Part shown: piece after piece, positions 26,001 through 38,000 of the stretch | Layout of the letters: each line of letters begins with the position of its first letter | Position numbering within the stretch: position 1 is the first letter of the stretch | DNA from: Acanthaster planci | Taxonomy: Eukaryota; Echinodermata; Asteroidea; Valvatida; Acanthasteridae | DNA: 64,000 nucleotides | Assembly: GCF_001949145.1 (NCBI RefSeq) | Contig: NW_019091380.1 | Location: forward strand, 2,596,310 to 2,660,309 | Direction of reading: 5' to 3' | Position numbers and translations under genes: made by a program | The notes under the pieces: model-generated | What the model saw: only the letters and a program-made list of their open reading frames with translations | Databases searched by the model: none | What the model was told of the DNA's origin: nothing

Positions 26001-29000
26001 TATCATAGAGGAAAGCTTCTCAGAATTATAAGCATGTCAGTTGCGACTTGGATAAAAAGACTTTCTTTCATCTGGAGCACGTTCTTTCCTAGAGCAATCA
26101 TGCAGCACCATTGTTCTTACACAGAATTATTCTGTATGGCTGTCATTTTCTCACCTGAACTGTGTCAAAGTAGGTTAAGATTGTCCCAAGCGTACTGTGG
26201 CTCATCAGGCTGTTGTGTGCATGCATATCCTATTGCCTTAGGCAAGAAATGGCTTAGAATATTCTGCTGCTCCCAACAGATTGAACACAAGTCCATGACA
26301 ATTTCTGTCCCAGCTGAATCTATTGTTGACACGTACTGTACGCTCGCTGGTCAAGAGACAGAAAGAAGAATGGAATGAATTGCCCAATAGCTCATGGCCA
26401 ACAACTGAATTCAAACCTCTGATCAGAAGCCATGAGTCTGTCACTAGTCCTTTCACAAGACTGGTCGCAAGTGACAAGGTTAGCGGTGACAAATAAGTGC
26501 TTTTGTCAATTTTCATCTGAATAGCTTGTGAATTGGCTGAAGACCAAATGACTTGTGATGGGCTTGTGATGGACTTGCAGGGACATGTGATGGACTCAAC
26601 TGTAGACGGTCTACAGACCTGCCAATCTAGAACCGTACTCCTTCCTGAGTTCAGGCATTACCACACAGTAGATTAAAAATTTAAATGAACTGAAGGCTCA
26701 TTTAAATACCTTTTGAATCTATTATGTGGTAATGCCTGACCTCAGGAAGAAGTACGGCAAGGTTGGTAGGTCTGAGTGTACCAATGTATCAAAGTTGAAA
26801 ACTCCCAAAACACCTAAAATGTACATGGGGGCAAAAATTCTCCCCCCCCCAACCCTTCACCCCTTATGGGTTTCAAAGTGATTTAAAATAAAGAATTCTT
26901 GAAAAGGAAACCACACCTCCACCTGGAAAATACTGGCGCATAAAGTGTGTCTGGGTAATCAGTGTGGTTCCTTGTGTCGCATCACTACTTGGGTACCCAA
27001 CCTTCATCTTGTGCATTCACTGGGACGTTTACACGTAATTTGGGTGCCAGTCTAAAACCTCGTCACTTGTGTGACCCATTTACAGGCCGGCCTTCATGGA
27101 CGAATACGAGAAGCTAGAGGTAGACCTAGAGAAACAATATGAGACCTACTTGGAGAGGTTCCGCAATCTGACCTACCTAGAACACCAGCTAGAGGAATTT
27201 ACCAGAGCAGAGCAGGACAGATTTGAGGTAAGTTAGAGACATTTTCTAAATGCAAAACCCCCAGCTCCTTACTCGAGTCAAGCTAACAGGTGTACAACTT
27301 TCCTTGGATCAGCTGATTTCATTGTCTTGTGTTTCTCAAGTATGCCTTTGCAAATTTATGGAAAAACCCTTTACACATTCGTTTGTGTGGAATTTCCACA
27401 TTTGTAAATTTCCATTTGTACGCCTAAATTAAAAGGAAGGAAAGTGGGTCTTTGATGACAATAATATCAGAAACAATGAATGAACCAGTTCGAGATGTCA
27501 ACAATTCAAGAAAATGATCAGAACAAAATGAAGTGAATCAGAGGTCATTTAAGAAATTCAGTATGTGAGTATGAGGTCGACCCTAGTAGCACAGCCTTAT
27601 GTACATGGAAGCTCACACACACTGAACATCTTAGTTGGCATGACATCAGATGTTTTGTTCTCAAAAGACCTTGTTATGAGGACTTGGAAATGAGAAAAAA
27701 AGTGCACTTATTTCTGTTTTGGTGCTGAATTTTGTTAGCCTGTGTCAGCATAGAAAAACCACAGCTTAGGGTTCGTATGGACATACATGTACATGTAGTA
27801 AATGAAAACAGACTTCATATCACAGTGCACTTACAGGGCAGCTGCAGCCTCAAGGCAAAAGCATCTTGCCAGATTGTTGTGTTGTCGTCAAAAGCCCCAA
27901 GGGCTCAATTATTTTTTTGCACATGACTGCATTAGGGCTCATTGCTTTCCACCATGAATTAATTAATTCACCAGGGAAGATTTGGCAGTGTGTATCCTGG
28001 GAGCCAACCACAGTTTACTGGTTATACCCTGAAGCTTACCTAAATGAGTGGTTTCCAGCTGGGGACCAGTTTACATGCCTTCATGCTTTGGCATTTTTCA
28101 TTTTTGTTCACACGCAATACACGAGGTCTGGCAAGTCCATTGGGTAGAGCATGTGTTGGAAATAGCTTGGCTTTGAAGTGTCTCAGACAAAAGACAAAAT
28201 CACAATGAGAAATATGGTACGAATATTGTAAAAGAACCGTCGGGAAACAGCCTTTAGAGCAAAGAGGTATGATTTTTAAGAGTTAGGTAATACATCTTGG
28301 CACCCTCAAAAACAAGTGGTTATATAGAGGGCTTCCCCAATTCCCAGTGATCATAGGAGTAGTTGTATAATAGTTAGGATGCTCAGAGCAATAAGAATTT
28401 ATGTTTTACTTTCAAGCTGCTAGAGGGAGTTTTACAAAGAATCTGTGACCTTGATGTAATGGGAAAAGCCAAAAGGTTAAAAAGAGTGGTGACTGCACAT
28501 TAGTGACTGTCTCCAACTGATTATTTCTTGAAAGAATAAACCAAAACTCTTAACCAGTGCCAAGGGTATATGATCAACAAAATCACCACCTTGCCTCCCT
28601 TTCTCGCCCCTTTTGCCAGGAGACAGAGAGCACCTTGAAGCGGATGCAGAACAGACTGAAAGAGGAGGATGCCCGTATCGGGATATCGGACGACTTCCTG
28701 GGAGGGGATGAGATACCAGGGCTCGATGTTGTCAACGACGACGACGATGATGATGAAGATGATGATGACGATGGCAGCGAGAGCGAGGAGGTACAGCGAC
28801 AAGCCCCACCCCCTAGGAGGGAACGTCCCAAACCAGGTCTGTGTATTGCTACGTTTTACGGACAGGCCCATTTAGCTTATATTTTGAGAAACAAAGCAGG
28901 AACTGTCATGGTAATTTTTAGAAAGTCAAAGCTAATTCAGAACTTGGACTGCTTTCCGTCCCTGTTCTGTCAACAATTGTAGAGCTCAACATTTTAAAAC

Positions 29001-31078
29001 ATCTGTATTTGACACAGCTGCAGGTTGTTAACATGAAAAGACCTCCCTTGCTTTATTTCACCATATTGTGGGGAAAAAACGTTTTCTAAAAAGTTCTTGT
29101 TTGAGGAACTTCAGTTTTGTTATTTTCTCATTCCTTATTCTTATTAAGTAGAAGACGCCCACTGGTAGTTTGTTGATAGTTTAGAAAAGGAATAAACAAA
29201 ATGGATGGTTGTTTTCCTTCAATACAGGAGGAATGCGAAGCAATAACCCCAAAGTCTTTGGAAATATGGGAGCTGATATCAGTGATGATGTAAGTCTCAT
29301 CAGCGTATTGATATAATAATATCACATCCATTATAAGGTGCATAGTGTCTGCCGGTATCCGTCATTGAAAGATGCCGATACATCTTATCATTATCCCTGC
29401 TCTTTGGGTGCACAACGTCTGAGACGCCTGAGACCAGCCATCATTGCCATGTAGGCACATGCGAAATGACCAAGATTTGGAGTCTTACTCCACACTGGCT
29501 TAGCTGTGTTCGGCAACGCATCGCAAATATGTAGTACGCAGCACTGGCAGCAATTTGCACAGAAAGAGACTGCGTGCGTGAGGAGCATACAATAAACGTG
29601 CTAAAGGCGTGTTTCGTTAAACACTGTTTCACACACAAACTACAGTAAACTCCGGCAAAGTCGGCACTCTCGGGACTGAAGAAATTATGACGACTTACGC
29701 GAATGCCAACTTGTGCTATAAGTCGTCATTTTGCCAACTGACACGTACATGTACCCATGTATTGCCTATGTACATTATGATTCCTTGCACTAATTCAATG
29801 GCTTTGATTTACCCTGGTTTATTTCTACCTCCATGGTCGATCCCAGCAAATTCATTCTCGATTATTATCCTCATGGGCTGCAAATGCGATAATTGATTAC
29901 GTGTCCCTAAGGATGAAGCAAGAACAGCAAGCCACTTGCATATCACATCACGACTCGACAATGCCGTACATACATCTACGTGATACAGTTACAGTACAGA
30001 AAACATACGCTCATCCAGTCATTGGTTAAGTTCGTTCAATAAGGCGACCCCCCAAAATGGACAGAGTGCATGCGTGTAGCACCAGAGGGGTTACTGGTAT
30101 TGATGTACTCATGCTGGCCGAATATCAACCACTGCCTGTGCTGCTAATAACAGACATCAGTCCAGCAGTGTGGGACTTGTCACTTGACACTTCTTGGCCA
30201 CTGCCACAAAGGAGACTAATACCGAAGTGCGATTTTTGTAATGCCGACTTACACAAAGGAATTTCTGTGGTTTTGTGGAAAAAGGACCCAGAAAAACATG
30301 CCGACTTAGAAATGAAATTTTCAATGGAAACGCATTACAGACGATCGGAACTTTTGTCAAAAGGCTGACTTAGACGATATGACGAGTTACAAGATGCCAA
30401 CTTAGTCGGAGTTTACCAAAATGGAAAAAAAAAAAGTTGGAAAGTGTGAATTAAGGCTGATTTTACGTTTTGCTCCCAAAAAGGTATGCCCCTTTCCAGT
30501 TCAAACTGCCTCATCACGTTTTTATTCCCTTACTCTGATTTTTTTTGGGTAGGATTTCATTTCACAGAAGGAGTATGTAAGAGTTTTGCCAAATACATTG
30601 CCAACAATGTAAAGAATGTTCCAGTATCATGTATTCTTGGCTGTTTTCCAATCCTCAACTTCGTCTCCGTCTTGGGCTTCATTCCCCGAAACCAATCCCC
30701 GATTGTGGGCCTGAAGCATTTAAATCAAATTGGATTACTGTAAGTTTTTGCTCTCTTGCATCTTATTTGATGTTTTGTGGCACTATTAGACTAATTACTG
30801 CGCTTACAGCTTCAAAGTCAGCTAGTTAAAACAGTTGAAGCCTGAGACGGAGCTGAAGTTGAGTATTGGAAAACGGCCCATGTATGACATTTTTCCATCT
30901 GTGAACTCTGACCCAGGATGGGAGTGGTTCCTCCATCAATGATGACAGCATCAGCGTGGATGATGACGATCTCCTTGACGACGACGAAGGCGACAGTGAT
31001 GACCTCGAAGTGGAAGGTCCGTCAACGCGGAAGGGCCGGCGGAGAGATGAGGCTGATGACAGCGATAATGACTTCTAA
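8037..31078 (+). CDS. CLUAP1: Clusterin-associated protein 1 homologue (IFT38/qilin), 11 coding exons
   Basis: Coding exons: 8037-8058, 8591-8702, 9230-9314, 10522-10704, 18842-18937, 22566-22649, 24993-25126, 27086-27227, 28620-28836, 29228-29289, 30917-31078. All junctions are GT/AG and phases join to 432 residues (human about 413). The N-terminus (MSYRDLR joined to [13 protein letters not shown]) and blocks such as [56 protein letters not shown] and [12 protein letters not shown] match vertebrate CLUAP1 closely. Residues 1 to about 125 form the calponin-homology-like domain, about 135-320 are heptad-rich coiled coil, and the C-terminus is acidic, ending SDNDF as in vertebrates. An Asp/Glu run covers about residues 326-337. 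The protein is a subunit of the peripheral IFT-B complex, needed for ciliary assembly. Introns range from 0.4 to 8.1 kb and are rich in MITEs. A CT tract at 22540-22556 is the polypyrimidine tract of exon 6. The next gene, at 35085, is convergent. Confidence 0.95.
8820..8971. mobile_element. MITE in CLUAP1 intron 2, ATAGAGTACC termini
   Basis: ATAGAGTACCGAAGTG at 8821 is repeated in inverse at the right end (CACTTTGGTACTCTAT), and the match continues with one gap into a GACGTCA/TGACGTA block. The element is about 150 bp and has no coding capacity. Confidence 0.55.
9906..10311. mobile_element. MITE of 406 bp in CLUAP1 intron 3 with about 36-bp inverted termini
   Basis: The left end begins TGTGACCCGCTCCAGGAAA and continues GGTGATATAAGTCGCA. 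The right end is its near-perfect inverse, with one extra A and one mismatch. The interior is AT-rich and non-coding. Long, well-preserved ends suggest fairly recent mobility compared with other elements in the window. Confidence 0.7.
11229..11320. repeat. 46-bp tandem duplication
   Basis: Two adjacent 46-bp copies (11229-11274, 11275-11320) begin CTTGCTGATTGATTAAAATC and differ at one base (GGAAATC versus GGAATTC). It lies in CLUAP1 intron 4. Confidence 0.85.
12003..12043. repeat. Palindromic TACATG tract
   Basis: Repeated ACATGTACATGT units on both sides of a central AATG make a self-complementary tract. Similar tracts occur throughout the window (for example 9702-9731, 13195-13212, 21781-21794) and are a genome-wide style feature here. 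Confidence 0.6.
14760..14854. mobile_element. Foldback element: 30-bp arms around a TACATG core
   Basis: The left arm at 14760-14789 (GTGCATTTTAAGGATTGTAC followed by CATAATTGCA) and the right arm at 14825-14854 are inverse copies with one mismatch. A palindromic ATGTAC repeat core separates them, so the whole 95 bp can fold into one long hairpin. Confidence 0.7.
14918..15070. mobile_element. MITE with GGGGCCTGTTTGTTT termini
   Basis: The left end GGGGCCTGTTTGTTT and the right end AAACAAACAGGCCCC are exact inverses. The pairing resumes further in (TCACACGGATC with GATCAGCGTGA) after a 7-base extra segment on the left. Length is 153 bp, in CLUAP1 intron 4. Confidence 0.6.
15332..16192. repeat. 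Pair of 94-bp direct repeats 767 bp apart
   Basis: The copies at 15332-15425 and 16099-16192 start TGCAGTGCA and contain GTACCGGTACATGTA. They differ at only three bases. The segment between them (15426-16098) has no reading frame of note. A very short LTR-type element or a local duplication could explain it. Confidence 0.7.
19041..19061. repeat. CA dinucleotide microsatellite
   Basis: About ten CA units lie in CLUAP1 intron 5, just after exon 5. Confidence 0.85.
19751..19862. mobile_element. Foldback element with about 40-bp arms
   Basis: The left arm (around CATGGGTTTTGTTCACCC, then GGGGCAAATG) and the right arm (CATTTGTCCCC, then GGGTGTACAAAACACCATGG) are imperfect inverses separated by about 15 bases. 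It lies in CLUAP1 intron 5 and has no coding capacity. Confidence 0.6.
20064..20323. mobile_element. MITE-like element, GGTCACTTGGGAG termini
   Basis: GGTCACTTGGGAG at 20064-20076 is exactly inverted at 20311-20323. Inside, ATTAGGGAGACAT occurs twice in direct orientation. Length is 260 bp, in CLUAP1 intron 5. Confidence 0.5.
20853..20958. repeat. 53-bp tandem duplication
   Basis: Two adjacent copies of a 53-bp unit containing TTAAATTTGTTCCAATTTC differ at about three positions. They lie in CLUAP1 intron 5. Confidence 0.75.
21930..22042 (-). mobile_element. tRNA-derived SINE, copy 1
   Basis: Read on the minus strand, the element has an A-box-like block (CTGTTGGTAGAGC), then a B-box-like block (GTTGCGTGTTCAAATCC), spaced as in tRNA genes. 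An unrelated tail follows (TGTATCTTCATAATTCCTTTG). It cannot form a proper tRNA. The copy at 53652-53752 has the same head and the same tail, which defines a family. It lies in CLUAP1 intron 5. Confidence 0.7.
26615..26773. mobile_element. MITE of 159 bp with about 56-bp inverted termini
   Basis: The left arm starts AGACCTGCCAA and includes CAGGCATTACCACA. The right arm is its inverse (TGTGGTAATGCCTG ... TTGGTAGGTCT) with about eight mismatches and a small length difference. The centre is a short AT-rich spacer. It lies in CLUAP1 intron 7. Confidence 0.7.
29645..30416. mobile_element. DNA transposon remnant with GTAAACTCCG termini
   Basis: The left end GTAAACTCCGGCAAAGTCGGC and the inverse of the right end (GTAAACTCCGACTAAGTTGG) pair over about 22 bases. 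Several AAGTCGGC/GCCGACTTA motifs recur inside. No transposase is visible. A fragment with the same right end lies at 48066-48161. It lies in CLUAP1 intron 10. Confidence 0.6.
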
Positions 31079-33349
31079 ATCAATTTTGCGGTGGAGAGAA
31101 AGTGAACTTCGAAAGGATTCTTCTGACGGATATTTTCTTCATTAAAAGAGAAGAGCGATATTCATAGCAGGTGTTCAAAAAGAGACCAAAAAAGAGAAAC
31201 TTCAGTTTTCAGTTTTTTCGATCACGCTCCTCCCCGGGTGTACCTCCTTTGGATGTTTTTGAAATGTACACTGCCCTTGTACAGGATGCAGCTTATTCAG
31301 CTTTTGCCCCCCCCCAAAAAAAAACTCTGTGTGCACCCCTGGGTCACACCACTCCACCGACCAGGATTGCTTTTCTCAGCCTAAAATTGTAATATTCTAA
31401 GTGGTGACATTCCAGAGTGTTATCATTTGTGTTTAATGTGTACAGTTGAATTCTTACAGATGTATATATATTGTGTGTGATATAATTCATTGTCTTATAT
31501 TTTGTTACCTACGTCCTGTTCCTGTCTTCACATGCCAAATACATCTACATGTTTGGAGTAACTGCTTATACATATTCATGAAGTGGTATCTCCCAAATGG
31601 CGAGCCACATGCGTTACATAAATCTAAATGAGCTTCCTATGCATGGCCAACCTGGTCATGAATATGGAATTCCATTTTTTCATTCAGAAAATGCCCGTTT
31701 AACGCTGCAGGCCAAACACGCTGTTCAGTCACCACAGTTGTGATGCTACGTTGGATTTGTAGGGAGATGGCTCAAAATGGTTCAGCTTTGGAGAGTTGTA
31801 ATTTCTCCTGATGTTGATCACAAGTTAGGTAACAACAAACACTGGATGAACAGTGACACAGGAACGCCTTGGACCAACTTTATTTGAAGAGCTGTGGACT
31901 TGGTTTGAGACTAGGTGATTTGTGTAGGATTTGTGACTGACTTGAGGTGATTTGATTATATCCCTGGAAATTGGATGTTTCGTGAGTTGCATAACTCTCA
32001 CTTCAATCCAAAAATTGCTCCACTACGGAAATGTGAAAAGAGGGGGATTGCTAGATACCACTTGACACCAGGGGGCGCTGTTCATAATACAGATGTATAT
32101 CTCATGTGCACTTACACACCTCGCCTTTTATCTAAACAATGTATTGAAAAATGTTTGTAATTTTTCTCCCTGTGTCAATACTGTTGGATGCATTTTGGTG
32201 GTTTGGAAGTTCAAAAAACACCTCACAGTTTGCCCTTTCCCCCTTTTTCCACTAAAAAGTGGTAGGATATCCAGTAACCCATCCCCCTTGGTCAAAAAGT
32301 GAGGGGATAAACACGTAGTCATGTACCTCCCAGCCCTTCCCACGTACTATAAATTATTGTAAAGGCCCTCTGTCAGTAGTTCCGGTGCACTGTGAAATTT
32401 AGTCCGTGTGGAAAAAGGGACTCGTTGACTGTATTGGCCACCATGTGAAGCTGAGAATCCGTATCATGACAGGTAGGCCAGATTTCACTAGGTTCCAAAT
32501 TTCATAACACCAGAATATATGAGCGCACTTAATTTAACCCCTGAAGCTGACACAAGCGCTATCTAGCAGTGAGTGATTTCTGTATGGTCTTTGATAGCTT
32601 AATCCCACCCTCTGGAGTTGTATGTTTCTTTTCGCCTCTGTTAAAAATTGTCGACAAACCCTCACATATCTTTGCTGCAAAGGAATTCCAACAGACTGAA
32701 CTTTAATAACTTGTTCAGTGATTCTAGAGCAGTTTGAAAGAAATTTACATGTATTTATAGATACTTTTAGCTATACAATAAATGCATTGGTTAGTTTAAC
32801 CAGCAAAAAACAACTATTGCCATTTCTAAGAGTGATCAATTTTAGACTCTTACCCTGAGAAAGGTCTAGGAAGTTTGTGAAGAAGATGTCTTTTTGAGTA
32901 AGGCCATCGTTAACCAGATTGTATCAATTGGGAAAAGATAAATTGGCACATTTTATGGATTTAAACCTTGAGTTCCAGTTATTGTAAAACAGTAATTGGC
33001 TTCTAAGTTACACCTCTAGCTTACGTCGTGACCATTTTACCACATAACATTTCTTTTCCGTAAGTGTCTTCATTTCTTTTTTGGCACTAAATTAAGTCAG
33101 ACTTCTTCAGGACTAGTAACCAGTAGAGTTGTTGAAAGTTTCTGAGGTATAGTGTGGAAACTAATCATAGAGTACATGTTTAAGAAGAGATTGCACTGAC
33201 TTGGCCGAAATTTTGTAGTGATTGTGCATCGCAGAACAGACGTTTTTCCAAGTTGCACTTTTTTGGAGTTGATTTCAGCATGCGGCTGCCGACTTCTGCT
33301 GACTTTTAGCAGAAAAAAATTGTTTTCAACAATGTGCCCAGAGTTCTGC

Positions 33350-33720
33350 TAATCCCCTGAGTTGGGGGCAATCCCCTGGGTGGGGCTGATCGTGATGAGG
33401 GGTGGAATCGTCATTTGTCTGAGCTAGTCCTTCACAGAAAAAAATTGCCTGATTTCAAGTAAGGCTGAATACGGTTCTTGTCATTGACAATGCCTCTTCC
33501 TGCATCAAAAGTCCCCAGGGTGGAGATGATCCCCTGGGTTGGGCTTTGCCACACCCCCAGGGTGAGGATAATGCCCCCTTGGGTGGGGTAGATATCACCT
33601 GTTCCAGCTTGCCCTTGACATCCGCCTGATTGCTGGCAAGGGTGATGTGGACGTTCCTTGTTCGACAAACCCCGAGCGGCAGTACTCCCCTGGGGTTGGG
33701 CTAAGTGTGATATGCCGGAG
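33350..33720. repeat. Diverged interspersed CCCCTGGGTTGGGG motif field
   Basis: At least seven loosely spaced copies of a motif near CCCCTGGGTTGGGGCTGAT, or its near relatives (CCCCAGGGTGGAGATGAT, CCCCTTGGGTGGGGTAGAT), occur within 370 bp. It looks like an old minisatellite broken by other sequence. Confidence 0.5.
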
Positions 33721-34445
33721 CTCGGCTTCATTGCTGCAAGTCAGGCCTCGATTCAACATGCGAGGGGTCATCGGCAGACTAGTTGGGAACACAACCTCAT
33801 CAGTCTTCTACAAGGGTACCAAAAAAATGGAAAATTTGACAAACTGTGGACCTAATTTTGATAGAATCACTGACCTTTTGAAGCTCATGAAACCTTCACA
33901 GATTGCCCTATTATAGTGTCTGACCTGTCATCAGTGGCAAGTTTCAAATTTTTGCCACACAAACACTTGGCCATGATGTTACAAACTGCCACCTGCATCG
34001 ACCTTCAGGCCAAGTAGGAACCAGATTTTCAACTCTTATTTTCTGGACATACCAGGGTTGCGAGCGCTTGGAACGGGGAGCAGAGTTTGCCAAATCTCTG
34101 CGTGGCCTTCACGTCGACCCCACCACACCGTTGTCTGCGCTCCTGTCTGCTGTGTGTGATCCTGGCAAAGTCCTCATCCACCTGACGACCAAGTAAGCTC
34201 TGAAAATGACACAAAGGCATGGGAAACTTTCCACTGAATATTCATGGCACCCCACTTCCCATGGCACCTTCGAATCCCACTCCAAGTGTAAAAAAATACC
34301 TGCATTTGAGACTTTCTTGTTGAATTATATGATACTGAGCGGGAACAGATTAACAAGCTGAGAATGAAATGGCAGTTATTGGGTAGTTTATAGCAGTGTT
34401 AGTCGAGACCATCACAAGTCCTTCCCCAAGTCTCTTCGCAAGACT

Positions 34446-34680
34446 GGGCCAATTTCATAGTGTTGCTTAAGCAAAAAACTTAAGCGGGAAAAAACTTGCT
34501 TGACAAAACAGTTTACCCCTCAAAACGTCTTGTAATGTATATTGTTTTGGAATGGTATTTACGTGTCTTTTGGTTAGCATGACAATCACATAGAGTTTGA
34601 GCTGGTAACCTTTGTTTATTAAGCAAGGTTTTTTGGGCTTAAGCAAATTCTGTGCTTAAGCAACTGTATGAAATTGGCTC
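34446..34680. mobile_element. MITE with GGCCAATTTCATA/TGCTTAAGCA termini
   Basis: The left end (GCCAATTTCATAGTGTTGC, then TTAAGCA) and the right end (TGCTTAAGCAACTGTATGAA, then ATTGGC) are inverse copies over 27 bases with few mismatches. Further TTAAGC and AAGCAAG blocks follow inside. Length is about 235 bp, non-coding. Confidence 0.7.
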
Positions 34681-34820
34681 TCGTAAGTAATGGCAGACAA
34701 CAACACATACTGTTGTTACGGTTCATTTGAATAGCATGTAATTTGGGTTACTGTGATGAACTTGTAGAGAGGTGTGATGGGCTTGACACTGGCAGCTGCC
34801 CCTTTTTTGCCCGGCAAGTA

Positions 34821-34826
34821 TTTATT
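34821..34826 (-). terminator. Candidate poly(A) signal for the WD40 gene
   Basis: AATAAA on the minus strand, about 260 bases downstream of the stop codon at 35085-35087. No downstream element was verified. Confidence 0.35.
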
Positions 34827-35084
34827 CACAATTTACTCTGGACTCCTTCACATCTGGTCTCATTCATATCCAGCAAAAGGTCCTGCAGTATTTAAAACCT
34901 TGCTTATTTGCTAACAAAGCCATTAGATCCTGTGTGTGTTAACATCTACATTTCTACTCATCACACTTTACAAATGCCGGTACCCACCACTGCCCTGCAT
35001 GTCGCTTCAGCATCAGTATACCAGCTTCTTTGCACTTGCCATAAAGGTGGTATGGTTAATGCAAAACGTTCATTATGAAATACT

Positions 35085-38000
35085 CTAGTATTCCTCTGAT
35101 AAGCCTGACACTCTTTCTCTACTCACTGGAGCCGACTTGGACTGTGTTCTGCTGGTCTTGTAAGATCCCAGGCTTGACAAGGTCATTGACCTACTTGACA
35201 CCCAGCTTAGGTCATCCTCCCAGGTATTGACGGAGTGAAGGCTCTTGGTCTTGACGTCCGTGAATCCATAGTCACTGACCCCAGGATTGATGGGTTTTTT
35301 GAGACTGAGTTTGTCAGGCATGAGCACTGGGCAGTCTGACTGGCGTCTCGACTGGGACATTGGCAGACTGCTGTCGCTTAAAGGTGGAGACTTGATAGAC
35401 ACTGAGGCTTTCGGTCGACCCTTGTTAACCGGTTCCCTGGAAGATGTTGGTGAGTGTATAGAAGGCAGACTTACAGACAGAGGTTTACCGTTCGTCCTTG
35501 CCTCTTCAGTGACAGTTTCCAGATCTGGTTGAGGTGAGGCAGCAATGCCAGGCAATACTACATCCTCAGCTACATCAATTTTGTCTGTGCAATCTTTTGC
35601 TGGTTGAAGATCGGATGCGACTATGTTATTGTTATTTGTGAGTGTTACTGCTTGGTCTGAGCCGTCAAGGAATACATCGTCATCAGGGTTGTCATCTGCA
35701 GCAATAAAATGGAGGAGAAAACTGAAAGTGATTTTTTTGTGACATCCGTTATTAAAACTGCAATACACAATAAGGGACATGAAAGCAAACTTGAAGAAGC
35801 ATTTTCTGCAAACCTGCCAAACTTGACAAAGACTAGCTTTCCACCAAGTCCACTACTGCCACAAAAACAAGATATTTGCTGGGGAGCAGTGTACTGAAAG
35901 AACCATCTCTTTTTCCCCAAGGCCAAAAAAATATGGTTCTCAAATCAAATGCGAGTTTTATTGAAATTTTATTTACATTCAAAACTACTGGGAGACTGGG
36001 ACTTTTGTGTTTCATTGAGACCAATATTTCAGTAACCATTCTTTTTGTATCTTCTCAGATTTTATGAAAGCATTTCAGAGTTAAGAACATCTAAGGAATT
36101 TCTTGTTCTTCATTTGGTTGACACCATTTTTGTACCTTCTCAGAAAAAGCTTTCCTGTAAAAGTATTCCAGAGTTCAGACTCACAGAATAATTTCTCGCT
36201 TTGGTTTTTTGTCTTATGTCGTCTCTTGGCTTGCAATCGATAATGATATTATACTGAATGACACGTAATGAGAAGTTTGTACCTTGCTCACTCTGTAAGA
36301 GAGTCTCATCTTGCAATTGCTGTTTGTCCTCCAGATTGCTCCATGGTGACCTGAATATGGATGACAATAACACTAGCAAATTGGAATTTACACCTGACTC
36401 TTACATTTTGCAGATTGTATGGCGAACCAAGCAGAACAGTTTATGTTGGTTATATGTAACGTGGTTACTTTATGATTAATGGCAAGCAAGTGTTATGACA
36501 CATGGTTTGGGGTGGACATATTCAATCAACAAACATCAACAGCACCTATCGTATAATCCACCTGCTGAATCTAACTTTGCGAAGGTTGTTTGTTTGCAGA
36601 TGTTACCAAGTGCACTAAAATTACCTCTAGTTTTTCTTTAGTAGTTTAAAAGAAACAGGCGATTTTGATGGACAGCAATAAAAGTTTACTGTTAATATTC
36701 CCTTGATCCAAACTCGTGTTAGACCAGTGAAAAAAACCTGTTTGTGTGGCGCAGTGGACACACAGTACGATTGCTTGGGTGTGTTGTTAATCATGCCAGA
36801 AATTTCATCACCCGTAACTGGAGTCAATGTGGGCAGCCCTACAGGTCAATATGCCCTTAGCCATGGTCAAAACTGCAGGTTTTGTACCTTGGATGTTCAT
36901 AAGTGGATGGATTCCGTAAGTTCCATTTTTTTGACTGGCCAAAGGTGCCGACGTAGTGACCCTCTATTGTCCAAAGCCTGGCCGTGCAGTCTGAGGAAGC
37001 GGTCAGCACAAATGAGCCATATGCCTCCTTGATGTACTCTACACTGACCACTGCCGAGTCATGGGCGTGCCAAGTTTTCATCATGGGAGGTCGCTGTGTT
37101 TCCTCCTGAAATCAAATATTGAATTCCTTCTTTAACTTTCTTTCCATCATTTTGTTATTTTTCGATTTGTAATTCCTACCATCAATTTTTTAGTGATACA
37201 TTATGACTTCTAAACATTAATTTGGAAAGAAAACGTATTTTACGAAGCAACTTTAATAATGCGTCCCACTGTAAAAAGAAACATAACCGTAAAAACTTGT
37301 AAAAAACAGCTTTCCACATTAATATTTATTGCAAAGGTAACTAGAGCTTGGATTAGGTATTGAATAAACTTTTGAGCCCCGTGAAAGCCAGCACAAGAGA
37401 AAATAGTGGTTGTTAGTTTCCTTACTTTTCGCCTCAAAATACAATCTTACCTTTCCTGTCTGCTCTAGACAGTACTGGCTTACATCCCATACATACACGT
37501 GACCTATGGTGTCTCCAGTTATCAGCAAGGAGTCGTCATGGTTGGTTGTCATGGCAAGCACTGACTCTTCCTTGGTTACAGAATTACTGGCATAAAAGCA
37601 ACCTGTAACCCGGGCGACAATGGGAAATTGAAATGATTTTCAAAGCAGGCAACATCTTGTGTAGCTTTGATGCATGTCGATGTAGCTATTACTTTCTCAA
37701 TGGCAGTGACCTCTTTACCTTTGTGATTGTTGGAGAAGCCATATATTGACCAGAAGTGGAGAAACCCAGCCTCACTAGATATGAGTACAGCGCCCTCCGT
37801 CAGGCCCTTGTTGATGATACGACTCTTTAAGAAGAGGATCTTATCCACTGGAGCCTGTTTGAATCTGACAGAAGGACCCAAAGAAGTTGGATATTGGCCA
37901 TGACTTCTCCAAGATGCATTCAGCAGAGTTTAAGGTTAATCCTTAATGCATGTATTCAAGGAAGTTACTGAAATGAAGGATGTGCAGTAGACTTGAGTGG

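Larger units (their letters stand above)
31079..35084. other. Tail-to-tail intergenic region between CLUAP1 and the WD40 gene
   Basis: No exon was recognised. The left part must hold the CLUAP1 3' UTR; an AATAAA lies at 32777-32782 and an ATTAAA near 31141, neither provable as the used poly(A) signal. The stretch also holds a diverged CCCCTGGGTTGGG repeat field (33350-33720) and a MITE (34446-34680). Confidence 0.5.
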
